Of a stretch of 64,000 nucleotides of DNA, positions 8,972-17,524 are shown one piece after another. Each line of letters begins with the position of its first letter. Positions within the stretch are counted from its first letter, which is position 1. The notes beneath the pieces were generated by a model. The model saw only the letters and a program-made list of their open reading frames with translations, was not told the origin of the DNA and did not search any database. The stretch is from assembly GCF_011303555.1 (NCBI RefSeq), contig NZ_CP049868.1, positions 6,312,639 to 6,376,638 of the forward strand, given 5' to 3'. Both the position numbers and the translations under genes were made by a program. The stretch comes from Pedobacter sp. HDW13. Lineage in GTDB: Bacteria; Bacteroidota; Bacteroidia; Sphingobacteriales; Sphingobacteriaceae.

Positions 8972-9478
8972 ATGTTAAAAAAAACAACACTTATACTACT
9001 GCTGATAATTGGAGTTCTCAAATTAAACGCCCAAAACAAGTGGTTTAAACAACAGATTACCGAAAAGGTAAGTGTTAGCTTTCCCACCCAGCCAAGAAAA
9101 GTTAATGAGACTTCCTATGCAATTAAAGATTCTACAGGGATCATTTATGTTAGCTCCAGAGTTGACCTGCTTCCAATTACACAATTAGATTTAGCAACTT
9201 TGAATGCTGAAATTGAAAAGCAAAAATTTGCAGACGATTTTGTAGTAGGTATAAGCGGTTCATTTCCAAAATATAAATTTGAAAGTCCAAAGCTGATAAT
9301 GGTAAGTGGCCAAAGGGCTTATGCTGTAGTGGCTCGCGATGAAGTAAACAAGCTTAGCCTTTTCATGAATGTTTGTTTTTTAGATGGCACCTCATATAGT
9401 TTTTCGTGTATCCTTCCCGATGGAAAAAGCGTAAAATATAAAGACATATTCCTGAGTACAATATGGTTTAAAAACTAG
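8972..9478 (+). CDS. exported hypothetical protein
   Basis: A 168-aa protein with a clear Sec signal peptide (MLKKTTLILLLIIGVLKLNAQ, cleavage probably after about residue 20) and a compact domain with alternating beta-strand pattern (WFKQQITEKVSVSFPTQPRK..., SFSCILPDGKSVKYKDIF). Two cysteines are present in the mature part. I do not recognise the family. It starts 15 nt after mqnC and is probably co-transcribed with it, although a functional link to quinone synthesis is not evident. The expected location is periplasm or outer membrane. Confidence 0.8.
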   Translation: MLKKTTLILLLIIGVLKLNAQNKWFKQQITEKVSVSFPTQPRKVNETSYAIKDSTGIIYVSSRVDLLPITQLDLATLNAEIEKQKFADDFVVGISGSFPKYKFESPKLIMVSGQRAYAVVARDEVNKLSLFMNVCFLDGTSYSFSCILPDGKSVKYKDIFLSTIWFKN

Positions 9479-9499
9479 CGATTCTATTTGTATACCTCA

Positions 9500-9533
9500 C
9501 AAAAAAAGGGAAACAGCCCAAACGCCGCTTCCC
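9500..9533 (-). terminator. intrinsic terminator of the ferritin-like pair
   Basis: On the minus strand a 10-bp stem with two G-T wobbles (GGGAAGCGGC with GCTGTTTCCC) runs into a T-stretch, about 40 bp past the stop at 9574. Confidence 0.6.
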
Positions 9534-9573
9534 TACCTTAAACTAAACATTACCTGCTCAATAATCTATTTGG

Positions 9574-10452
9574 CTACGATAATTTTTTACCCGGTTGTAA
9601 AAACAAATTAGCAATTGTTATCACGCTAGCCCTATCTAAAGGTTCATCAAAACTTTCTACCGCGGCCAGTTTAGCGGCAGTTGCGTTCGGTGCACCGGTA
9701 ATATTGGCAATGTTAACATTTGCCTGTACCGTTAAATCTTCACCAGCATATACTGCATCTACCTGTGGTACACCCGAATCATTTGCCTGACCTGAAGCAC
9801 CAAGACTAACCCATGGTTTATAAACCGTTGTACCAGCTGCTGTACGCATTTGGCGAATGTGCGACGCATGACGGGCTTCTACCGAGTGAATCTGTAAAGC
9901 AGTTTGCAGTACGCCCGGACTAACCAGTAAGTTTCCTGCCTGGCCTTTATATGCCCTAACACCGGTATCTTCAAAACCCTGTGCTACTGCTAAAAAAGTA
10001 TTGTAATCGGTGTAAACCGTAGCAAATGTACCACCCGCTCTAAAATCGGTATCGGCATAAGCAATAGGTGCACGCGCAGAACTTCCCAAAGCGCCTACCA
10101 ACAAATCAACATGCGCTTTTTCATGATCACGAATGGTGGTAATGGCGGTTTTTGCAGCCGTTGTTGGGTAAGTAAAAGTAACATCAGTACCCAATAAAGC
10201 ATGGTTATAAAAATGATATTCCAGATACTCTAACGATAAGGCAAAATTTAAAACATCAACTACTGCAGTTGGCAGCGCAGTTTGTCCATAGGCCTTCTGA
10301 AACATAGAACCCAAAGCCAGCGGCATTGCTGCCAATGAAATTTTCTTTCCCATGTTGAAAAAGCTTTTCATTGCGGCTCTTCTCGGATTTAACCTTTCAT
10401 AGATTTCACCATCTACTTTTTCAATTTCTTCTAATATATTTACGATATTCAT
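9574..10452 (-). CDS. ferritin-like domain protein (dessication-related type)
   Basis: A 292-aa protein of the Ferritin_2-like (PF13668 type) four-helix family. After a charged N-terminus, residues about 25-57 form a hydrophobic export-like segment ending in AYGQTA. The helical domain then carries Glu/His pairs typical of ferritin-like folds: LSLEYLEYHFYNHALLG, RDHEKAHVDLLVGALG, and IHSVEARHASHIRQM. Whether it binds metal is not shown by sequence alone. It is the second gene of a pair, 17 nt after a homologous protein, and is closed by a terminator. Related Bacteroidota pairs are often annotated only as ferritin-like; the role is unproven. Confidence 0.85.
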   Translation of the reverse strand: MNIVNILEEIEKVDGEIYERLNPRRAAMKSFFNMGKKISLAAMPLALGSMFQKAYGQTALPTAVVDVLNFALSLEYLEYHFYNHALLGTDVTFTYPTTAAKTAITTIRDHEKAHVDLLVGALGSSARAPIAYADTDFRAGGTFATVYTDYNTFLAVAQGFEDTGVRAYKGQAGNLLVSPGVLQTALQIHSVEARHASHIRQMRTAAGTTVYKPWVSLGASGQANDSGVPQVDAVYAGEDLTVQANVNIANITGAPNATAAKLAAVESFDEPLDRASVITIANLFLQPGKKLS

Positions 10453-10469
10453 GATTTCAGTTTTAAGGG

Positions 10470-11192
10470 TTAAAGATTGACTACATTAATTTTGGTTTTA
10501 ATATACTTGCCAGCTATTGCCAAAACCTTATCAGGTGTTAAAGCAGCATCCAGGCCTCCAGCATTATTGGCACCAAGTGGTGCAAGGCTATTCAAATCTG
10601 CAAATGATCCGTTTGAGATTAAATCGCGGATGTAAGCAGCATGGCGGGCTTCAACCGAAACAATTTTACCTGCTAACAATAAATAAGTACCATTTTTAAT
10701 TCTTGGCCCGGCACCATTATAAGCCGAAACACCCAAATCTTCGAAAGCCATGGCGGCACCTAAAACACTGGTTGAGCTTGTAAAATCAATTGAGGAGAAA
10801 TCAACTTCCAAACTGCCAATTGCAGCTGTACCTAAAGCCGCTTTGAAAAACTCACGGTGTGCAATTTCATGAAACTGAATATCCTGGAAGTATGCTTTTT
10901 GCGCTGTGGTAAAACTTGCCGGAGGTGCAGAAGCTACTTTAACATAAAATGCAGCTTCTAATTGTTCTAAAGCATAGGCATAATTTAAAACACCAAAATC
11001 ATCTTTAAAATCTAAAGTTGCACCGGTGTTCATATCTGGATAGCCACGATCTTTTTTACAACCGGCAGCTACCAATGCAATACCGGCAGCTCCTGCACCC
11101 GCGTACTGAAGAAAAGATCTTCTTCCAACGGTTTTCTCAAACAAACTTTCTTCCCGAAGTTCATTTTTTGTTTCTAGTTCATTGTTTTTCAT
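10470..11192 (-). CDS. ferritin-like domain lipoprotein with Tat-type signal
   Basis: A 240-aa ferritin-like protein, paralogous to its downstream neighbour. The N-terminus has a twin-arginine signature GRRSFLQYAGAGAAG, a hydrophobic core, and a lipobox-like LVAAGC near residue 44. This predicts Tat export of a folded, possibly metal-loaded protein and lipid anchoring. The ferritin-like helices contain YALEQLEAAFYVK, QFHEIAHREFFKAALG and SVEARHAAYIRDL. It is first in the two-gene operon. Its start lies 123 bp from the divergent LytTR regulator at 11316, so the spacer may hold shared control elements (inference). Confidence 0.87.
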   Translation of the reverse strand: MKNNELETKNELREESLFEKTVGRRSFLQYAGAGAAGIALVAAGCKKDRGYPDMNTGATLDFKDDFGVLNYAYALEQLEAAFYVKVASAPPASFTTAQKAYFQDIQFHEIAHREFFKAALGTAAIGSLEVDFSSIDFTSSTSVLGAAMAFEDLGVSAYNGAGPRIKNGTYLLLAGKIVSVEARHAAYIRDLISNGSFADLNSLAPLGANNAGGLDAALTPDKVLAIAGKYIKTKINVVNL

Positions 11193-11315
11193 AGTAATCT
11201 ATGTTAGTGGTTTTGAATTCGTTTGATGATACATACGTGACAATCAGAGCACTGGTTTTTTACGATTGTATTTTTTTTTGTTAGCCGATTTTAATACATT
11301 CACCATCGTATTGCT

Positions 11316-12101
11316 ATGACGACCTTAAAAGCCATTATTGTTGATGATGAGGAATTTGCCCGATCATCGTTATTTTTTTTACTGCAACAGAATTGCCCAC
11401 AGGTAGAAATTACCGGCATAGCAAGGTCTGTAGCGGAGGCAAAAGACATTTTAGCCCACCATCCTATTGACCTGATTTTTTTAGATATTGCCATGCCTGG
11501 CGGCAATGGTTTTGAGCTAATTCCTGATGCACAAAAGCACAATGCAGCGGTTATTTTTACCACCGCTTACGATCAGTATGCCCTCAAGGCAATTAAGGCA
11601 AATGCATTAGATTATTTATTAAAACCCATTGATATTGACGAGCTTACGGTAGCTGTAGAAAAGGTTTTCCAACACATTAAACGCTTTAAAGGGCAGAACG
11701 AAAACGACGAAAGAATCCATAATTTAGCTTCGAGTTTAAGCTCCAGAACAGAGATTAAAAAACTAACGCTGCCCTATGGCCAAGGCTTCAAAATGATCGA
11801 CATTGACGACATCATTTATATCGAAGCAGATAGCAATTATTCAATTGTGCACTTAAATAATCACGATAAAATAACCGTCTCGAAAGTTTTACGAGAATTT
11901 GAAGAGCTTTTACCAACAGATCAATTCGTTAGGATCCATAAATCGAGTATTATTAACCTTAACCACTTAAAAGAATACAATTCTAAAAACGGGCTGCAGG
12001 TCTTTCTAAAAAATGGCGAAAGCATTAATATTTCGCGCCGCAGGGCCAGCGATTTCTTCGAAAAAATAAAACTATTTACAAAGGCGAACAGTGAGCATTA
12101 A
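11316..12101 (+). CDS. LytTR-family response regulator
   Basis: A 261-aa response regulator. The receiver domain covers about residues 4-120, with the acidic pocket IVDDEEF, the phospho-acceptor Asp in LIFLDIAMPG (near residue 56), and conserved Thr and Lys in FTTAYDQYAL and LLKPID. The C-terminal LytTR DNA-binding domain includes IIYIEADSNYSIVHL and FVRIHKSSIINL. It overlaps the kinase gene by 11 nt, so the two form one operon with the regulator first. Being divergent from the ferritin-like pair, it may regulate that pair or itself (inference). Confidence 0.93.
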   Translation: MTTLKAIIVDDEEFARSSLFFLLQQNCPQVEITGIARSVAEAKDILAHHPIDLIFLDIAMPGGNGFELIPDAQKHNAAVIFTTAYDQYALKAIKANALDYLLKPIDIDELTVAVEKVFQHIKRFKGQNENDERIHNLASSLSSRTEIKKLTLPYGQGFKMIDIDDIIYIEADSNYSIVHLNNHDKITVSKVLREFEELLPTDQFVRIHKSSIINLNHLKEYNSKNGLQVFLKNGESINISRRRASDFFEKIKLFTKANSEH

Positions 12102-15096
12102 ATACCGCATAGCGTTCAGAAAACAAGCTAAAAACGCATTATTGAAGTTAAATCTCGGCCGATATTTCTCTGCACTTTGCCTTTTGTTTTTGATCTTTTC
12201 CCAGTCCAAAACACTACTTGCACAAACCACTTACCTACCCCACTACAATGCAAAAAGTGGCCTGGCCAGTAACAACTGTTACTACATTTTACAAGACAAA
12301 AAAGGCTTTATCTGGATTGCAACAGACAACGGATTAAGCCGCTTTGATGGCACAAATTTTCAGAATTTCACCATTGAAGATGGCTTGCCTGATACACAAA
12401 TCCTCCAGATGAAAGAGGACAAAGATGGTCGCCTGTGGTTTTTTGCACTTAATGGTCAGCTAAGTTATTTAAAAGAAGGTAAATTTTATAACCGGAACAA
12501 CGATCAGCTTTTAAAAAAACTAAGCTTCAATACTGTAATCGTCTCTTTTTTAATAGATAAGATCGGCAGGATTTGGCTGGGAACAAATGCGAATCTAATT
12601 GTTTGCTGGGATGGAAAAACGATTAAAAAATACATCTCGCCCAATCCTAACGACAAGTTTATCAATGCTTTTATCCATGAAGATGAACAGGGAAATATAC
12701 TGGCCTATAGCGATCAAAGCGTTCAACAGTTTAATGGAAAAACATTTTCGCTTATCAAATCGAAAGTACTTCCGCTATCTTACATGGCTGCGGCCAATAC
12801 TGCTCGCAAATCGATGTTCTATCTCGATAATGCCGGATTAAAAGAATTTAAGCATGGCCATATTAACGATTTAATTGCCATTCCACAAAACCTGATCAAA
12901 AATATGTCGGGCTATTTTTATTATGACAACAGTACCAAAGAAGTATGGCTATCCAATGCCAATGGTGCCTTTGCCCTAAATAAAAACGGAAAAACGGTAC
13001 AATATCTTCAGGATATACCGGTAAACCAGGTAATTAAAGATAACAACCAGAACATGTGGTTTGCCACCACTCAGGGGATTTATATGCTGCCCAATGTAAA
13101 CAACCGCCTGTCTATTATTGATGCTGAATCTGGTTTAAGCAGCAATGTAATTAAAAGCATTACCAAAGACGGAAAAAACAGGCTTTGGCTGGGCACCGAT
13201 GATGCGGTAATTGATGTTTTAACCATTAACAACTACCAGGTTGATGAAATTGGTTTAGACGATTTTAAAAAGTACAAAACCATTAAACAGATTACTTTCG
13301 ATCCAAAAGACCAATCAATTTATTTTGCCTCCGATTACGGCATGGGTGTTTTTAAAAACATTTATAACAGCACCGAAGAAGTAAATTATTTAAAAGAATC
13401 GAACAACTCCATGTTCGTAATTAAGCACTTTAGTGTTGGCGAAAACAACAATCATTTGGCACTGGCGCTTTCCTCAGGGGTTGTATTCCTGGCCGATAGA
13501 AAGAATAAATTCGAATTTAATGCGGCAAAATACCGCGAAAAGGAAGACTTTTTTAAAGACCGTTCCTACCATGTTTTTTACGATCGCGATGGCAATCTCT
13601 GGTTCTCTAACATCAATGGTCTTTCACAATTAATTAAAGGAAAATTAATCAAGCATTTTGAAAACCATCCGCTGCTTACCAAGCGGATCAACGATATCCA
13701 GCAGCTTGCTGATGGTACTTTGGTGCTGGCAACCGATGGTTACGGACTAATTTTTTATAAAGACAATCAAATCAGGAACCAGATAACCCAAAAAGACGGT
13801 TTAACTAATAATATCTGTACCAAAATTTTTGTAAAGAATAGTGAAATATGGGTACTTACCAACAAGGGAGTAAATAAAATTACCAGCTATCCCGATGAAC
13901 CAAGTGTCGCCAATTTCGATTACGGAAAAGACCTTTTAAGCGACGATGTAAACAGTTTGTTTATTGATGATAGTACCGCCTACTTTGCGACTAACAAAGG
14001 TCTCATTCTCTTTAAATACAACAACAAAAACAGCATAAAAAACCTGCCGAAGGTATATGTAACCTCTATTATTAAAGACAATGAACGCTTACCTGTAAAC
14101 CAGGGCAATTTCACCTTCGAAACCGGTAACAATACCATTCTGTTTACCTTTAGTGCAGTTGATTTTACCACCAGCGATATTACCTACCGTTACCGTTTGA
14201 ATGAAAACCTGGCCTGGGTTGAAACCCGTACACGTCGCCTCGATTTTTCCTCCTTGCAGGCTGGCGATTATGTTTTTGAAGTAAGTGCCAAAAGCCAGAA
14301 CGGCAACTGGGGCGAACCTGCAAAAATTGCTTTTACCATTAAAAAACATTTCTGGCAAAGCCTTTGGTTCCTGTCTATTTTAATTTTGCTGGTGGCCTAT
14401 ATTTTTTATAAAGTAGCCGTTTACATTACCCGTAAACAAAAAGACAAAGAACAGGAACAGTTGCTGCTAAAAAACAAAGTACTGATGCTGGAGCAACAAG
14501 CCCTGCAGGCTATGATGAATCCACATTTCGTATTTAATGTAATGAATTCCATTCAACATTACATTAATACCCAAAATACGGCTTCGGCAAACAAGGTTTT
14601 AACTGGTTTTGCGCGCCTGATCAGAAAGAATCTGGAAATTTGTACCAAGAGTTACATCTCGTTGGAAGAGGAACTTGAATATCTCAACCTATACCTTAAA
14701 CTGGAAAAAAACCGTTTTGGCGATAAACTCGATTATATTTTTACTATTGACCAAAATATCGACCAGGAAGAAACCTTTATTCCTTCTATGTTATTGCAGC
14801 CTTATGTGGAAAACGCTATCTGGCATGGCATTATGCCTAAAGAAACCGGTGGCGAAATTCAGATCAACATTAAACTGCGGGATGCTTTTTATTTAAACAT
14901 CGAAATTATTGACGATGGTGTAGGTATTGATAACTCTTTAAAGAATAAAAAAGAAACCCATATTAGCAAAGGCATGCAGCTTACCAAAGAAAGATTGCAC
15001 CTTTTAGGTCAGATTGGAGCAAAACCTATACACTTAAGTGTACGTCAAAACACTACAAATGGTACAACAGTATCTATTTCTATACCGTTAAAATAG
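12091..15096 (+). CDS. Reg_prop/Y_Y_Y periplasmic-sensor histidine kinase (LytS-type)
   Basis: A 1001-aa membrane histidine kinase starting at GTG 12091, within the end of the regulator gene. The order is a signal segment (about residues 25-45), a periplasmic beta-propeller of Reg_prop repeats (for example GFIWIATDNGLSRFDG, GRIWLGTNANLIV, NLWFSNINGLSQL), a Y_Y_Y domain (about 670-755), one membrane segment (about 757-775), and a His_kinase domain with the phospho-acceptor in MMNPHFVFNVMNSIQ. The ATPase N-box is in PYVENAIWHGI. Related proteins often sense polysaccharide-derived ligands, but no polysaccharide-use locus is present here, so the signal is unknown. Confidence 0.93.
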   Translation: MSIKYRIAFRKQAKNALLKLNLGRYFSALCLLFLIFSQSKTLLAQTTYLPHYNAKSGLASNNCYYILQDKKGFIWIATDNGLSRFDGTNFQNFTIEDGLPDTQILQMKEDKDGRLWFFALNGQLSYLKEGKFYNRNNDQLLKKLSFNTVIVSFLIDKIGRIWLGTNANLIVCWDGKTIKKYISPNPNDKFINAFIHEDEQGNILAYSDQSVQQFNGKTFSLIKSKVLPLSYMAAANTARKSMFYLDNAGLKEFKHGHINDLIAIPQNLIKNMSGYFYYDNSTKEVWLSNANGAFALNKNGKTVQYLQDIPVNQVIKDNNQNMWFATTQGIYMLPNVNNRLSIIDAESGLSSNVIKSITKDGKNRLWLGTDDAVIDVLTINNYQVDEIGLDDFKKYKTIKQITFDPKDQSIYFASDYGMGVFKNIYNSTEEVNYLKESNNSMFVIKHFSVGENNNHLALALSSGVVFLADRKNKFEFNAAKYREKEDFFKDRSYHVFYDRDGNLWFSNINGLSQLIKGKLIKHFENHPLLTKRINDIQQLADGTLVLATDGYGLIFYKDNQIRNQITQKDGLTNNICTKIFVKNSEIWVLTNKGVNKITSYPDEPSVANFDYGKDLLSDDVNSLFIDDSTAYFATNKGLILFKYNNKNSIKNLPKVYVTSIIKDNERLPVNQGNFTFETGNNTILFTFSAVDFTTSDITYRYRLNENLAWVETRTRRLDFSSLQAGDYVFEVSAKSQNGNWGEPAKIAFTIKKHFWQSLWFLSILILLVAYIFYKVAVYITRKQKDKEQEQLLLKNKVLMLEQQALQAMMNPHFVFNVMNSIQHYINTQNTASANKVLTGFARLIRKNLEICTKSYISLEEELEYLNLYLKLEKNRFGDKLDYIFTIDQNIDQEETFIPSMLLQPYVENAIWHGIMPKETGGEIQINIKLRDAFYLNIEIIDDGVGIDNSLKNKKETHISKGMQLTKERLHLLGQIGAKPIHLSVRQNTTNGTTVSISIPLK

Positions 15097-15284
15097 GAAA
15101 TTTACCGTTTACTCAATTATTAATACCACTCACTAAATAAGAGTTTCACAGAAGCCCGATTAGCCTTAAACTTGTGATAGAAATAAACGATAGTGTTTAT
15201 CAAAGACGTTCTTATAGAATTGATATAGATATTTAATAACCTAACCTAAAACTATATCTTAATTCAGGTTTCATTTGTGTGTTG

Positions 15285-15322
15285 AAAGCGGTCTTGTTTT
15301 TAGAAGCGAGACCGCTTTTTTT
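15285..15322 (+). terminator. intrinsic terminator upstream of scpB
   Basis: A 10-bp stem AAAGCGGTCT / AGACCGCTTT with a 14-nt loop runs into seven T. It lies about 190 bp past the kinase stop and 26 bp before the scpB ATG, so it probably ends the two-component transcript. Confidence 0.8.
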
Positions 15323-15347
15323 ATGCCCAAAAATTTTATTTTTGCAT

Positions 15348-15914
15348 ATGCCCAATTCCAATATCACCAGGCACATCGAAGCCCTGGTATTCTCGTCCGT
15401 TCAAAGCATAGGCGTACAGGAGATTATACTTGCCTTAAATGCTGTTTTCGAAACAGAACATATCGAAACCCAGGTTTTCGAAAGCATTGATCAGATTAAA
15501 GAAAAATACAGTCACGACGATTTTGCTATAGAGCTGGTGTATTTAAACAATGGTTATCAGTTCCTCACTAAAAAAGATTACCATGAAACCGTTAACCAGC
15601 TGCAACTACACCGCTCAAAGAAAAAACTTAGTCAGGCTGCTATGGAAACGTTGGCCATCATTGCCTATCGCCAGCCCATTACCAAACTCGAGATCGAACA
15701 AATAAGGGGAGTAAATTCTGATTATTCAGTACAGCGTTTACTCGAAAAAGAACTGATCAGTATCGATGGAAAAGCAGAAACTCCGGGCAGGCCTATTCTT
15801 TACAGTACCAGTCCTTTATTTATGGATTATTTTAGTTTAAACAGCTTAAATCAGCTTCCGCAGCTAAAAGATATAGTAAAAGAGGAAAATACAGTAGGCG
15901 AAAATGTTGAATAA
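15348..15914 (+). CDS. scpB: segregation and condensation protein B
   Basis: ScpB is the winged-helix partner of ScpA in the SMC condensin complex, acting on the chromosome. The 188-aa form starting MPNSNITRHIEALVF matches the family. The upstream in-frame ATG at 15279 runs through the terminator hairpin and was rejected. Recognisable segments are IEALVFSSVQSIGVQEI, LSQAAMETLAIIAYRQPITKLEIEQIRGVNSD and LISIDGKAETPGRPILY. A TATTTTTG promoter-like box lies at 15337-15344, just before the ATG. No scpA is in the window. Confidence 0.92.
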   Translation: MPNSNITRHIEALVFSSVQSIGVQEIILALNAVFETEHIETQVFESIDQIKEKYSHDDFAIELVYLNNGYQFLTKKDYHETVNQLQLHRSKKKLSQAAMETLAIIAYRQPITKLEIEQIRGVNSDYSVQRLLEKELISIDGKAETPGRPILYSTSPLFMDYFSLNSLNQLPQLKDIVKEENTVGENVE

Positions 15915-16001
15915 ATAATTTAATTTCTTTGCTTCCAGATTGTTATTAAAAAAAGTTTTTTTGTAATTTTAAAGTATAAAAGCAATTTTTATTTTTGTGT
16001 T

Positions 16002-16196
16002 ATGAAAGCGCCAAAGAAACTCCCAGCAAAGCCGACTACCAAGAAACAGGTAGACGAAGACGATGATCTTGAAGATGACGATATTCAAACTACGAAAAAG
16101 AAGTCTCAAGACGATGATGACGACGATGATTTTGACATGCCGTTAGACGACCTTGATAACTTCGATAATTTCGATGACGATGACGACGATTATTAA
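16002..16196 (+). CDS. Asp-rich acidic miniprotein
   Basis: A 64-aa protein with a Lys/Pro-rich first quarter (MKAPKKLPAKPTTKKQ) and a tail that is mostly Asp with Phe/Asn spacing (DDLDNFDNFDDDDDDY). It is predicted to be disordered. It is flanked by a TATTTTTG promoter box at 15990-15997, a few bases before the ATG, and a perfect terminator, so it looks like a genuine single-gene unit. The function is unknown; the bipolar basic/acidic layout could bind cations or basic proteins, which is speculation. Confidence 0.75.
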   Translation: MKAPKKLPAKPTTKKQVDEDDDLEDDDIQTTKKKSQDDDDDDDFDMPLDDLDNFDNFDDDDDDY

Positions 16197-16217
16197 TATT
16201 TAAAAAACATATATTTG

Positions 16218-16250
16218 AAAAGCATCCTACCGCTTGGTTGGATGCTTTTT
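16218..16250 (+). terminator. intrinsic terminator of the Asp-rich gene
   Basis: Ten-bp stem AAAAGCATCC / GGATGCTTTT with an inner ACC/GGT pairing and a terminal T-run, 21 bp past the stop codon. Confidence 0.9.
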
Positions 16251-16267
16251 AATTTTAAAATCTGTTC

Positions 16268-17386
16268 ATGCAAATTATACCAGTAAGCAGCCCATCTTTA
16301 AAAAAAGACTTTCTCAATACACCCAAATTTCTTTACAAAAACGATAAAAACTGGATCTGTCCGCTGGATAGTGAAGTAGAAAACGTGTTCAACCCAGATA
16401 AAAACAACTTTTTTGCTCATGGAAAATGTACACGCTGGGTTTTAAAAGATGATACCGGAAAGCTAATTGGTAGAGTGGCTGCTTTTATTAACGAAAAAAA
16501 GGCGCATAAGTACGAACAACCTACCGGTGGAATGGGCTTTTTTGAATGCATTGATGATGAGAAAGCGGCATTCCTATTGTTCGATACAGCTAAAGCCTGG
16601 TTAACCGAAAACGGCATGAAAGCAATGGATGGCCCAATTAATTTCGGCGAGAACGATAGTTTCTGGGGCCTACTGGTCGAGGGCTTTACCCCTCCTTCCT
16701 TTGGTATGAATTATAATTTCCCTTACTATCAAAAATTCTTTGAAAAGTATGGTTTCGTTACCGAATATGAGCAACTAACCAACCATATTAACCTTACCAT
16801 CCCCTTTCCTGAGCGTTTTACAAAAATTGCCAATTGGGTAAGAAATAAACCAGGCTATACTTTCGAGTATTTCAGCAAAGCCAATTCAGAGAAATACATT
16901 AACGATCTGATGGAAATCTATAACGATGGCTGGCAGGATTTTGAAAACTTTGTGCCGATAAAAAAAGAAACCCTGCAGGAAAGCTTTAAAAGCATGGAGC
17001 CCATTATGGACGAGCATTTAATCCAATTTGCGTATTATAATGGCGAACCAGCCTCATTTGTGGTACTTATCCCAGATGCAAACCAGATGATTAAAGGTTT
17101 TGACGGAAAACTAGGCTTGCTAGAGAAATTGAAGTTTGCTTACAGGCGTTGGGTTGGCGTAAACAGAATGCGCGCAATTGTAATGGGTACAAAGTCGAAA
17201 TTTCAGAAACATGGCTTGGAGTCGGTTCTTTTTATCCGTTTAGGTGAGTATGTATTACCCAAAAACCAGTACAAAGAACTGGAATTAAGTTGGGTTGGCG
17301 ATTTTAACGAACAAATGATTGCTATTCATAAAGCTACAGGCGCAACCTTTGGTAAAAAACACTTAACCATGCGGAAGATATTTTAA
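16268..17386 (+). CDS. GNAT-like protein (YghO-type)
   Basis: A 372-aa cytoplasmic protein resembling the GNAT-like YghO group of uncharacterised acyltransferases. The N-terminal half has KDDTGKLIGRVAAFINEKKA, then GMGFFECIDDEKAAFLLFDTAKAWL, a GNAT-like beta-strand and helix arrangement, and MDGPINFGENDSFWGLLVEGF. The C-terminal half has a second GNAT-like portion (LIQFAYYNGEPASFVVLIPD, ELSWVGDFNEQMIAIHKATG). The final turn, in which a colleague-type sequence links Ala-Thr-Gly to a hydrophobic strand, is typical of GNAT ends. Substrate unknown. The gene is alone between two hairpins. Confidence 0.8.
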   Translation: MQIIPVSSPSLKKDFLNTPKFLYKNDKNWICPLDSEVENVFNPDKNNFFAHGKCTRWVLKDDTGKLIGRVAAFINEKKAHKYEQPTGGMGFFECIDDEKAAFLLFDTAKAWLTENGMKAMDGPINFGENDSFWGLLVEGFTPPSFGMNYNFPYYQKFFEKYGFVTEYEQLTNHINLTIPFPERFTKIANWVRNKPGYTFEYFSKANSEKYINDLMEIYNDGWQDFENFVPIKKETLQESFKSMEPIMDEHLIQFAYYNGEPASFVVLIPDANQMIKGFDGKLGLLEKLKFAYRRWVGVNRMRAIVMGTKSKFQKHGLESVLFIRLGEYVLPKNQYKELELSWVGDFNEQMIAIHKATGATFGKKHLTMRKIF

Positions 17387-17394
17387 TCTTAATA

Positions 17395-17434
17395 CCGTCC
17401 TTTTGATCCGATAGCTATCGGATCAAAAGGACGG
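17395..17434. repeat. 40-bp perfect palindrome containing GATAGCTATCGGATCA
   Basis: Bases 17395-17414 and 17415-17434 are exact inverted copies with no loop (CCGTCCTTTTGATCCGATAG and its complement). It probably works as a terminator between convergent genes. A 16-bp part, GATAGCTATCGGATCA at 17410-17425, recurs at 31927-31942. Two smaller hairpins follow: TTCTTG/CAAGAA at 17435-17452 and ATCACATT/AATGTGAT at 17467-17485. Confidence 0.8.
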
Positions 17435-17524
17435 TTCTTGTTAGTTCAAGAAAACATTTTACTTCTATCACATTACAAATGTGATCCTCGTTACAAACGA
17501 TAACTATATTGTGTTAAAAACAAC

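Noticed and set aside
15279..15347. N-terminal extension of scpB
   Set aside because: Encoded by the terminator hairpin preceding the gene; not ScpB-like.
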